NCBI RefSeq assembly: GCF_009377185.1
Contig: NZ_VJZC01000006.1
Span: 1-64,000, forward strand
Origin: Streptomyces spongiae
GTDB lineage: Bacteria; Actinomycetota; Actinomycetes; Streptomycetales; Streptomycetaceae
Length of the DNA stretch: 64,000 nt
Direction of reading: 5' to 3'
Shown here: positions 45,940-53,359 of the stretch, one piece after another
Layout: each line of letters begins with the position of its first letter
Position numbering within the stretch: position 1 is the stretch's first letter
Translations under genes and position numbers: made by a program
Notes under the pieces: generated by a model
What the model saw: the letters and a program-made list of their open reading frames with translations, nothing else
What the model was told of the DNA's origin: nothing
Databases searched by the model: none

Positions 45940-45953
45940 GGGACCTTGGGCCC
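45940..45953. promoter_or_regulatory. DosR/DevR-like box upstream of Rv1733c homologue
   Basis: GGGACCTTGGGCCC matches 11 of 14 positions of the mycobacterial DosR core GGGACTTTAGTCCC. It lies about 90 bases before the start at 46041. Half-sites GGTCAG and CTGACC flank it symmetrically (45932-45937 and 45955-45960). Confidence 0.5.
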
Positions 45954-46040
45954 CCTGACCGGGCTCTGCCGCCGTCGGAAAATGGTAGAGGAAGCAGGCG
46001 TTGTGTGGGGAAAGCACCAGCGACAGCCGGAGGCCAGATT

Positions 46041-46658
46041 ATGAGCGCACAAGGCTCGCCGCGCGCATCCGGCCCGCAGCGACCGCACCAGGAGCGGCGC
46101 TCGTCCAAGCGCGTGAACCCACTGAGGCGTACATCCGATCAGGTCGAAGCCTGGTGCTCCGGCCTCCTGCTGGTGGTGCTTGTCCTCGGACTGCCGGTGG
46201 CTTCGGTGAGCGCGGGGCTGGCGGTCCACGCGTCCACGATGCGCACGGTTCAAGCGCAGTCCGCGGAGCGGTTCCAGGTCACCGCTCGGGTGACCTCGGC
46301 CCCTGAAGCAGCACCGGGCAGTGCCTCAGTCGAGAAGCAGAGAGTGCGGCTCAGCTGGACCGGCGAGGACGGACGGCAGCGTACGGGAACCGCCCGCGTG
46401 TCGCTGGACAAGACCGCAGGCTCGACCGTGCGGATCTGGGTGGACCGGGAAGGGACCGTTCAGGACCCGCCGATGTCCGCGGTCAACGCGAAGGCCGCGG
46501 GCTGGCTGATGGGCGGAATGACAGCGGTCGGCGTGTACGCCGGCGTCGTCGCCACGCGCAAAGGGATGCGCCTGGTGCTGGACCGCAGAAGGTACGCACA
46601 GTGGGACGCCGAATGGGACCTGGTGGAGCCGCTCTGGTCCGCGCGGTTCCACATGTGA
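46041..46658 (+). CDS. Rv1733c-like membrane protein
   Basis: A 205-residue protein with two transmembrane helices (about 40-62 and 150-172) and an extracytoplasmic domain between them (QRVRLSWTGEDGRQRTGTAR). Architecture, length and gene setting fit the Rv1733c family, which in mycobacteria belongs to the hypoxia (DosR) response. The ATG at 46041 follows GGAGG by several bases. A DosR-like box lies upstream and pncB follows 40 bases after its stop. Function unknown. Confidence 0.8.
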   Translation: MSAQGSPRASGPQRPHQERRSSKRVNPLRRTSDQVEAWCSGLLLVVLVLGLPVASVSAGLAVHASTMRTVQAQSAERFQVTARVTSAPEAAPGSASVEKQRVRLSWTGEDGRQRTGTARVSLDKTAGSTVRIWVDREGTVQDPPMSAVNAKAAGWLMGGMTAVGVYAGVVATRKGMRLVLDRRRYAQWDAEWDLVEPLWSARFHM

Positions 46659-46698
46659 CAGGCCCCGGGCCCCGAGCGGCGTCGAGGAGGTGACGTTG

Positions 46699-48099
46699 AT
46701 GTCCGATGCGACGACCACCGACCTGTACGAGGTCACGATGGCGATGTCGTACCTGCGGGAGGGGATGAACCGCCCGGCGACGTTCAGTCTTTTCGTCCGC
46801 GACCTGCCACCCGACCGCGGCTTCCTGGCCGCCGCCGGCCTGGAGTCGTCGCTGGACTTCCTGTCCGGCTTCCGGGTCGGCCCCGAGGACGTCGACGCCT
46901 TTGCCTCGGTATTGCACCGGCCTCCGCGTGACCTGGCCCCGCTGCTCGGCCTGGAGTTCGCCGGCCAGGTGCGGGCCGTGCCGGAGGGACGGATCGTGCT
47001 CGCGGGAGAGCCGCTGTTGGAGGTGACCGCGCCCCTTCCGCAGGCGCAGCTCGTCGAGACGTACGTGCTCAACCAAGTCAGCCACCAGACGGCGATTGCC
47101 TCGAAGGCCGCACGGTGTGTCCTGGCAGCGGCGGGACACCCGGTCGTGGACTTCTCCCTGCGACGCACCCACGGCCCCCAGGCCGGCTACGAGGCCGCGC
47201 GCCTGAGCGCGATGGTCGGATTCTCGGGAACGAGCAATGTCGCTGCGGCCGCCGCCGAGGGGCTGCATGCCGTCGGCACGATGGCCCACTCCTACATCGA
47301 AGCGTTCGGAACGGAGGAGGCGGCCTTCCGGGCCTTCGCCCGGTCCCACCCCGGCCCCGTGACGTTCCTGGTGGACACCTACGACACCGAGGAGGGGGTC
47401 CGTGTCGCGGCCCGCGTGCTGCGAGACCTCGACCACGCGGCTCGTGGGACCGGCTCGGCCGTGCGGCTGGACAGCGGCGACCTGGGGGCCCTGGCAGAGC
47501 GGGCGCGCGGCATCCTCGACGCGGCCGGGCTGCCCGACGTGCGAATCGTCGCCAGCGGCGGCCTCGACGAGTACGCCGTGGACGAACTGGTCCGCTCGGG
47601 AGCGCCGATCGACGTCTACGCCGTCGGCACGCGCGTCGGGGTCTCCGCCGACGCCCCGTTCCTGGATTCCGCCTACAAGATGGTCGAGTACGACGGACGA
47701 CCAGTGATGAAGCTCTCCTCGGCCAAGGTCACCGCCCCCGGGCAGAAGCAGGTGTACCGCCGCCCCGGACACGCGGACGTGATCGCGCTCCGTGAGGAAC
47801 AGCCGCCGAGCGGGGGCGTACCGATGCTGGAAACGGTGATGCGGAACGGGAGGCGCACCGTCCATCGCCCCACCCTGGGCGAGAGCGGGGAGAGGTTCGC
47901 CGCCGACCTTGCCGCGCTCCAGCCCGCGGCACGCCGCGTCCAGACCCCCCTCGCACCCCGGGTGAGGACCTCCGAACAGCTGACCGCCCTCGCCGACCAG
48001 GTGCGGCGCCGTATCGAAGACGAGGTCCTGGCTTCATCCGCCGACCTGCGCGACCACGAGCGGAGCGCCACCGGATCGCGGCGCTCCGTACCGAGATGA
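46699..48099 (+). CDS. pncB: Nicotinate phosphoribosyltransferase
   Basis: A 466-residue enzyme that makes nicotinate mononucleotide from nicotinate and PRPP, with ATP, in NAD salvage. Family marks include the opening TTDLYEVTMAMSYLREG, VDFSLRRTHGPQAGYEAARL, GFSGTSNVAAA, MAHSYIEAF, and the phosphate site RLDSGDLG. The ATG at 46699 follows GAGGAGG; a GTG nine bases earlier is possible. It lies in an apparent operon with the DUF1876 and Hsp20 genes. A hypoxia-induced copy of this enzyme (PncB2) exists in mycobacteria, which supports the dormancy-island reading. Confidence 0.93.
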   Translation: MSDATTTDLYEVTMAMSYLREGMNRPATFSLFVRDLPPDRGFLAAAGLESSLDFLSGFRVGPEDVDAFASVLHRPPRDLAPLLGLEFAGQVRAVPEGRIVLAGEPLLEVTAPLPQAQLVETYVLNQVSHQTAIASKAARCVLAAAGHPVVDFSLRRTHGPQAGYEAARLSAMVGFSGTSNVAAAAAEGLHAVGTMAHSYIEAFGTEEAAFRAFARSHPGPVTFLVDTYDTEEGVRVAARVLRDLDHAARGTGSAVRLDSGDLGALAERARGILDAAGLPDVRIVASGGLDEYAVDELVRSGAPIDVYAVGTRVGVSADAPFLDSAYKMVEYDGRPVMKLSSAKVTAPGQKQVYRRPGHADVIALREEQPPSGGVPMLETVMRNGRRTVHRPTLGESGERFAADLAALQPAARRVQTPLAPRVRTSEQLTALADQVRRRIEDEVLASSADLRDHERSATGSRRSVPR

Positions 48100-48110
48100 G
48101 GAGAACAGTG

Positions 48111-48422
48111 ATGCCGCATACCGTGGAATGGAAGGTACGCCTCTACCTCTTCGAGGCAGAGGGAACGACCAAGGCGCGAGTGGTGCTGGACACCGGGAGC
48201 ACGTCACTCACCGGGCACGGGACCGCCCACAGGAACCCCGTGGACACGGACGTACCGGAGATCGGTGACGAGCTGGCGTCCGGCAGAGCTCTGCACGACC
48301 TCGGCCGGCAACTGGTCGACATCGCCGAGCGCGACATCGAAGGCCTCGGCGCAGGGGCGACCGGGCGGAGGGCGCGCCCGGCGCCCGGCTGGCCGCGGCC
48401 GGATCAGATACAAGGAGGATGA
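48111..48422 (+). CDS. DUF1876-domain protein
   Basis: A 103-residue protein with the DUF1876 pattern: VEWKVRLYLFEAEGTTKARV, LTGHGTAHRNP, and EIGDELASGRALHDLGRQLV. The fold resembles dsRBD-like proteins, but the role is not known. It starts 11 bases after pncB, with GAGGAG as ribosome site, and ends 3 bases before Hsp20. Genes of this family are usually found with stress proteins in actinobacteria. Confidence 0.85.
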   Translation: MPHTVEWKVRLYLFEAEGTTKARVVLDTGSTSLTGHGTAHRNPVDTDVPEIGDELASGRALHDLGRQLVDIAERDIEGLGAGATGRRARPAPGWPRPDQIQGG

Positions 48423-48425
48423 CCG

Positions 48426-48884
48426 ATGACGCAGCCTGCCCGCCGTGCCAGGGGTTCACTTCCGGTATGGGACCCCTTCCGCGAACTTGAGGACCTGCAC
48501 ACTCGCATGGACCGGCTCATGCAGTCCGCCTTTCCCGGCGGCGCCGAACTCGGCGCAGCCGGGGCCTGGGCGCCGCCGGCCGACATAGCGGACACTGAGG
48601 ACGCGTACCTGGTGGAGCTGGAGCTTCCCGGTGTGGACAAGGACGAGATCACCGTGGAGGTCACCGAATCCGAGATCGACGTCCACGGCGAGATCAAGGA
48701 GAAGGAACGTGCCGGCGTGGTCCGGCGGCGCGCCCGCCATGTCGGGGAGTTCGACTACCGTACGAGTCTGCCGCCGAACTCGGACACCGCGCACATCAGC
48801 GCCGAGCTGACCAACGGGGTGCTCACCGTCCGCGTCCCGAAGGCCGAGAAGGCCACACCGCACCGCATCGAGATCACCGACTGA
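48426..48884 (+). CDS. Hsp20/alpha-crystallin small heat-shock protein
   Basis: A 152-residue ATP-independent chaperone. The N-terminal arm WDPFRELEDLHTRMDRLMQ is typical. The alpha-crystallin domain covers about residues 45-140 (DAYLVELELPGVDKDEITV) and ends with the signature ELTNGVLTVRVPK. It would bind unfolding proteins as an oligomer. A near-perfect AAGGAGG precedes the ATG. It is last in the pncB operon and parallels HspX in the mycobacterial dormancy set. Confidence 0.95.
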   Translation: MTQPARRARGSLPVWDPFRELEDLHTRMDRLMQSAFPGGAELGAAGAWAPPADIADTEDAYLVELELPGVDKDEITVEVTESEIDVHGEIKEKERAGVVRRRARHVGEFDYRTSLPPNSDTAHISAELTNGVLTVRVPKAEKATPHRIEITD

Positions 48885-49057
48885 ACCGACTGATCCAGGC
48901 GCGGGAGCAGGGCAGAGGCTGCTTGTGCGGGTTCAGGGACTGGTTCGTAGCAGGGTGTTCCGGGCCCCCAACGGGCAACCGAGCGGTGCCGGGCACCCTC
49001 CACGGGAAGTGGTGAGGGAGTGAGATCGCATTGTCCGAACTCGGTCGCGCCCTGCCC

Positions 49058-49732
49058 TCACCCGCCGGTTGCGGAATTCCCGGAGCCGTCCGCTCGATGC
49101 GTGATGTGCTCCGCGACGGAGACCACTCCGTCAACGCTCCGGCACAGCCGCTCGATCACCGGGATCAGGCTCTTGACCTGGACGGATCCACCGAGGCTCA
49201 CGTGCCCTTCGCGAACCTCGACCGTCACGTCCGAGGCGACAGGTCCCAGCGTTCGCCGCAGCACGTCCTGCACGATCTCGTCGCGGACGGCGTCGTCACG
49301 GCGCAGGAAGATCAGCAGCAGGTCACGGCGGCTGACGATGCCCTGCAGCCGGTCCGTCTCGTCCACGACGGGCAGTCGCTTGACGCTCTGGACCTCCATG
49401 AGACGGGCCGCCTCGACGACGGTCCACTCCGGGCGCGCGCACACGGCGGGGGCCGACATCAGTTCCTCGGCCCGGGCACCCTCGGCCTTGGCGCGCTCCC
49501 ACGCCTCCAGATGCGGGACCGGTGTCAGGCCGGACGGATCGGCCTGGGCGGAGGACTTGCGCAGTAGGTCGGCCTCGGACACCACCCCGATGGGGCGGTC
49601 GAGTTCGTCGACCACGGGTACGGCGGTGACGCCGTTGTCCGCGAGCAGTTTGACGATCTCCTTGAACGGCATGTCGCGCCGTGCTCGCACAACGTCTCGG
49701 GTCATGAGCTCTGCGACCGTGCGGTGGTGCAT
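49058..49732 (-). CDS. CBS-pair and BON-domain protein (first copy)
   Basis: A 224-residue protein with two CBS domains (about 1-60 and 85-140; VAELMTRDVVRARRDMPFKE, DRPIGVVSEADLL, DRLQGIVSRRDLLLIFLR) and a C-terminal BON domain (about 150-220; REGHVSLGGSV). CBS pairs bind adenosine nucleotides and BON domains bind phospholipid or membranes. Closely related to the protein at 50904-51581. It is divergent from the DUF1918 fusion gene. Similar to hypoxia-response protein 1 (Hrp1) of mycobacteria, which has the CBS pair only. Confidence 0.92.
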   Translation of the reverse strand: MHHRTVAELMTRDVVRARRDMPFKEIVKLLADNGVTAVPVVDELDRPIGVVSEADLLRKSSAQADPSGLTPVPHLEAWERAKAEGARAEELMSAPAVCARPEWTVVEAARLMEVQSVKRLPVVDETDRLQGIVSRRDLLLIFLRRDDAVRDEIVQDVLRRTLGPVASDVTVEVREGHVSLGGSVQVKSLIPVIERLCRSVDGVVSVAEHITHRADGSGNSATGG

Positions 49733-49894
49733 GTCGCCTCTCCCTTCCGGGCGGAGACAGCCAGGGGCAAGGGGTTGGATCCGGCCCCGGACCGGCCGTC
49801 CGGCAACGGATCACAGGGTCGTCGTCCCCGTGCGGCGGCACTCCGCGCGTGGGACGTTGGGTTACAGCAGCATTCTGAGGAAACGGCGGCGATC

Positions 49895-50845
49895 ATGCGA
49901 GCTCAACTCGGCGATCAACTCGTGGTCGAGAGCGCTACCACCGGCGCCACCAGGCGCGACGGCGAGATTGTTGCACTCCACCATGAGGATGGAACGCCTC
50001 CCTACGAGGTGCGCTGGTCGGACACGAACGAGGTGACCCTCGTCTTCCCCGGCCCCGACGCACACATCCGTCACTTCGAGCACGGGCCCGCCAGCCCGCG
50101 CGAGCCTTCCCGGCCGACCACGGACCAGACAGGCGGTCTGGGAAGGGCCGAAGGAGGTCCGAAGGGTGACGAGTCCCGCCGGACTCGGCCGGGCAGGCCG
50201 CCCAACCCCGGTGACATCGGCCGTCGTGTCGCCACCGAACGCACCCGCCAAGGACTGAGCCGGGAAGAGACGGCCCGACGCGCCCGCATGGCGCCGGAGT
50301 ACCTGGCATACCTCGAGGAACAGCCTGCCGACCCGACCGTGGCGACCCTCATCCGCCTGGCCGACGCCCTGGGCACCACCACTGTCGTTCTACGTGGCGG
50401 TGGAACCGATCTGCCACCCGGCCAAGGTCATGCGCTCCTGCACCCTCAGTTGCGGGACCTCAGCCCCGATGAGTGCCGCGTCCTGCTTTCCACGCACGGT
50501 GTGGGGCGCATCGCGGTGTCGACACCGAACGGCCCGGCGGTGGTTCCGGTGAACTACGAGGTCGTCGAGGATGCGATCGTGTTCCGGACCGCGCCGGACT
50601 CGGTCCCGGCGGCGGCCGTGGGAACGGACGTGGCCTTCGAGGTCGACCATGTCGACGAGGCCATGAGCAAGGGCTGGAGCGTGCTCGTCGTCGGGCCTGC
50701 GCGGGCGGTTACCGAGCCTGACGCTGTGCGGAGGCTGGTCGACGGCGCCCACACAGAGCCGTGGGCAGGGGGCGAACGCGAGATGTGGGTGGCGATTCTC
50801 CCCACGCGCATCACGGGGCGTCGTATTACCCCGGCCGGCCGGTAA
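49895..50845 (+). CDS. DUF1918-HTH-pyridoxamine oxidase-like fusion
   Basis: A 316-residue protein of three parts: a DUF1918 barrel (1-60; MRAQLGDQLVVESATTG), an XRE-type helix-turn-helix (about 110-165; GDIGRRVATERTRQGLSREE), and a flavin-binding split barrel of the pyridoxamine 5'-phosphate oxidase type (about 185-310; LLSTHGVGRIAVSTPNGPA). The ATG at 49895 gives the family start. This could be a flavin- or heme-sensing DNA-binding protein. It is divergent from one CBS-BON gene and convergent with the other, inside the stress island. Confidence 0.85.
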   Translation: MRAQLGDQLVVESATTGATRRDGEIVALHHEDGTPPYEVRWSDTNEVTLVFPGPDAHIRHFEHGPASPREPSRPTTDQTGGLGRAEGGPKGDESRRTRPGRPPNPGDIGRRVATERTRQGLSREETARRARMAPEYLAYLEEQPADPTVATLIRLADALGTTTVVLRGGGTDLPPGQGHALLHPQLRDLSPDECRVLLSTHGVGRIAVSTPNGPAVVPVNYEVVEDAIVFRTAPDSVPAAAVGTDVAFEVDHVDEAMSKGWSVLVVGPARAVTEPDAVRRLVDGAHTEPWAGGEREMWVAILPTRITGRRITPAGR

Positions 50846-50903
50846 GGGAGGACCACTGGCCGGCCGGCTCACCTTGTGCGTCGTACGCGCCGGATCGGCT
50901 CCC

Positions 50904-51581
50904 TTACTGCTCGCCTCCCGGTCCGGCCGGGGTGGTGGACTCGCCGGTGAGATGGGGCTCGACGTCGACAACCCCCTCCACGGCGCGTACGAGGCGTACG
51001 GCGACCGAGATCAGCGAGCTGTCGCGGATGTGTCCGCGGAGGGTGACGACTCCGTCGTGCACGTTCACGTGGATGGCGTGGCTGAAGGCTGGGAAGAGGT
51101 AGGACACCACCGTCCGGCGCACTTCCTCTTCGATGTCGTCGTCCGACCGCAGGAAGACCTTCAGCAGATCGGCACGGCTGACGATGCCCTGGAGCATGTC
51201 CAGGGCATCGACCACGGGCAGCCGTTTGACGTGCCCGACGGCCATGATCCTGGCCGCCTGGGCCAACGTGGCATCGGCGTGGACCGTGATCGCGGGCGTA
51301 CTCATGAGCTCCCCCGCCGTCGCCGCTCCCGCCTTGGCGAGGTCGGACAGGCGCCGACGTTGCTCGAAGAGGTTCGGGTCGCTGTCGCGGAACTCCTCCT
51401 TGGGCAGCAGATCGGCCTCGGAGACGACGCCGATGACACGCCCTTCGCCCTCCAGCACCGGCATGGCACTGACCTTCCACTGCTCCATGGTCCGGACGAT
51501 CTCCTTGAACGGGGCGTCGCGCCCGACGGCCACAACGGTCTGGGTCATCACATCACTCACGATGTGCGGGGGCTCAGGCAC
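50904..51581 (-). CDS. CBS-pair and BON-domain protein (second copy)
   Basis: A 225-residue protein with the same layout as the one at 49058-49732: VSDVMTQTVVAVGRDAPFKE, RVIGVVSEADLLPKEE, DMLQGIVSRADLLKVFLR, then a BON domain (HVNVHDGVVTLRGHI). It is probably an energy-state sensor that binds AMP or ATP. It lies 25 bases downstream of the cyclic-nucleotide-binding gene on the same strand, so they are likely co-transcribed. The duplication flanks the DUF1918 fusion gene. Confidence 0.92.
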   Translation of the reverse strand: MPEPPHIVSDVMTQTVVAVGRDAPFKEIVRTMEQWKVSAMPVLEGEGRVIGVVSEADLLPKEEFRDSDPNLFEQRRRLSDLAKAGAATAGELMSTPAITVHADATLAQAARIMAVGHVKRLPVVDALDMLQGIVSRADLLKVFLRSDDDIEEEVRRTVVSYLFPAFSHAIHVNVHDGVVTLRGHIRDSSLISVAVRLVRAVEGVVDVEPHLTGESTTPAGPGGEQ

Positions 51582-51605
51582 TTCGGGCCTCCTCGTCTCG
51601 CCTCG

Positions 51606-52064
51606 TCAGGGCACTTCGCCCGCGCCGTAGGGCGCGTACAGGTCGAGCAACCGCACCCGCGCGGACCTCAGGCGCCCGGCGATCACCCCGGCGACATAGG
51701 TACACAGCTCGTGCTCCAGCTCCGGGCTCTTCCCGCACAGGTCACGGACCGCAGCCGCATCGAACTCGTAGGCGCGCACTGGGCTGGTGGCCTGAGCCCC
51801 CAGGTGCCAGTGATGGGGAGGGACGAGCCATGACCAGCCGAGCACTTCCCCGGCCCCGAGGGTCTCGACGACCGCTGCGCGCCGACCGGGCACGCGCAGG
51901 TCGAGAGCGACCGTGCCGGTGTGGATCACCCAGAAGCGGTCGGCCTTGCCGCCCTCGTCGAAGATGCGCTCGTCGATCTCGAACGACACCTCGCGAGCCA
52001 GCGACATGAGCTGCTCGCGATGTTCCTTGGCCAGTGCGCCGAAAACGCCGCTCCTCGCAACCAC
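51606..52064 (-). CDS. Cyclic-nucleotide-binding domain protein without HTH
   Basis: A 152-residue single cNMP-binding barrel: FEIDERIFDEGGKADRFWVI, HTGTVALDLRVPGRR, LGAGEVLGWSWLVPP. It ends with the C-helix and has no helix-turn-helix, so it is not a full Crp regulator. The phosphate-binding cassette is atypical, so ligand binding is uncertain. It precedes the second CBS-BON gene and may bring a nucleotide signal to it. Confidence 0.88.
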   Translation of the reverse strand: MVARSGVFGALAKEHREQLMSLAREVSFEIDERIFDEGGKADRFWVIHTGTVALDLRVPGRRAAVVETLGAGEVLGWSWLVPPHHWHLGAQATSPVRAYEFDAAAVRDLCGKSPELEHELCTYVAGVIAGRLRSARVRLLDLYAPYGAGEVP

Positions 52065-52423
52065 AATGGCCTTCCTTTCTCCATGACCCCATGACCTCGA
52101 AGTGGAGGCGGGCTCGTATCAGGTCACGGACGTCTCACCACGCGGTGCCTGGTCTGGTCGGCGGGAGCCCCCAGCCGCCTCTGGTCGGCAGGACGACGGA
52201 CCCAGGCCGACGCGAAGGCCGTGGCGGCGATGCCGAGTGGCACCCAGCACTGTGCTCCGGGCCGCATGACTCCACGATCGTCGCAAATCGGCACTGTGCA
52301 ACCTGGGCCGCGGTCTCCCCTCCGAGAGCCCGCCCACATGTCGCGACGGCCCCGGGGCGGTGCGACGGTATTCACAGGAGGTTCTCGCACTGGCCGTGGC
52401 CGGGCAGGAAGGCGGTGGGGACC
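52065..52423. other. Divergent intergenic region in the stress island
   Basis: No gene is seen in the 359 bases between the cyclic-nucleotide-binding gene and the next universal stress protein. A weak DosR-like sequence AGGACGACGGACCC occurs at 52190-52203. A ribosome-site-like CAGGAGG occurs at about 52375, upstream of the start at 52424. Confidence 0.4.
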
Positions 52424-53299
52424 ATGGAGCTCCCGCTGGTGGTGGGTGTCGACGGATCGGATTCCAGTCTTGAAGCCGTGGACTGGGCGGTGGACGAAGC
52501 GGCACGCCACGGGCTGGCCTTGCGGCTCGTCCACGCCTCCCTCTGGGAGCGGTATGAGGGGGGCCGTCCGTCCTTCAGCACTGGTCGTCCTGCCGAGGAG
52601 GTCATGGCCGAGCACATCGCCGCCTCCTGCGCGGAACGTGCCCGACTTCGCAACCCAGAGGTGAAGTCGTCGGGCGAAGTGCTACCCGACGACGCCGTGT
52701 CCACGCTCCTGCACGCGGCGCATGAATCCTTCGCCTTGGTCACAGGCTCCCGCGGCCGTGGCGAGGTCGCCGGGATGCTGCTGGGGTCGGTCAGCCTCAC
52801 GGTGGCGGCGCGCGCCGTGTGCCCGGTCGTCGTGGTCCGCGGCGGGGAGCGGAACCGGCAGGGCTCCTTCGGCCGGGTGGTCGTCGGTGTCGGCGACGCC
52901 TCCGAGGGCTCGGCCGCCGTGCGGTTCGCCTTCGGGGAGGCCGAGTCGCGCGGCTGCGCCCTGCATGCCGTACGGGCCTGGCGCCGACCCGCCCACGACC
53001 CCGCGGACGACTATCTGGCCGCGGACGAAGTGGTTGGTGTCCACGAGGAAAGGGCCTCCACGCGACTCGCCGACGCGCTGCGCCATCCCGCACGGGACCA
53101 TCCCCGGGTCGACGTACACCGCCAAGCGATCCACGGCGCCGCCCATAGGGTCCTGCTGGACGCGTCGGCCGACGCCGACCTGCTCGTCGTCGGTGCTCTG
53201 AGGAGGCACGGCCACTTCGGTCTGCAGCTCGGCAGGATCGCCCACGCCCTGCTGCACCACTCCGCGTGCCCGGTCGCCGTCGTCCCGCAGCGAGCTTGA
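52424..53299 (+). CDS. Universal stress protein, tandem domain
   Basis: A 291-residue two-domain Usp. The first domain begins MELPLVVGVDGSDSSLEAVD and holds the ATP loop TGSRGRGEVAGMLLGSVSLT. The second begins GRVVVGVGDASEGSAAVRFA and holds LVVGALRRHGHFGLQLGR. It is a close relative of the frameshifted gene at 45065-45887, keeping the same order and spacing. The ATG at 52424 is preferred. Sixty bases downstream lies the GH65 gene, perhaps co-transcribed. Confidence 0.93.
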   Translation: MELPLVVGVDGSDSSLEAVDWAVDEAARHGLALRLVHASLWERYEGGRPSFSTGRPAEEVMAEHIAASCAERARLRNPEVKSSGEVLPDDAVSTLLHAAHESFALVTGSRGRGEVAGMLLGSVSLTVAARAVCPVVVVRGGERNRQGSFGRVVVGVGDASEGSAAVRFAFGEAESRGCALHAVRAWRRPAHDPADDYLAADEVVGVHEERASTRLADALRHPARDHPRVDVHRQAIHGAAHRVLLDASADADLLVVGALRRHGHFGLQLGRIAHALLHHSACPVAVVPQRA

Positions 53300-53359
53300 C
53301 CTCCGGCGGGCGGGCTCCGTATACGGGCGCCCTGTGGAGGAAGTGGGTGAGGACGGCGG

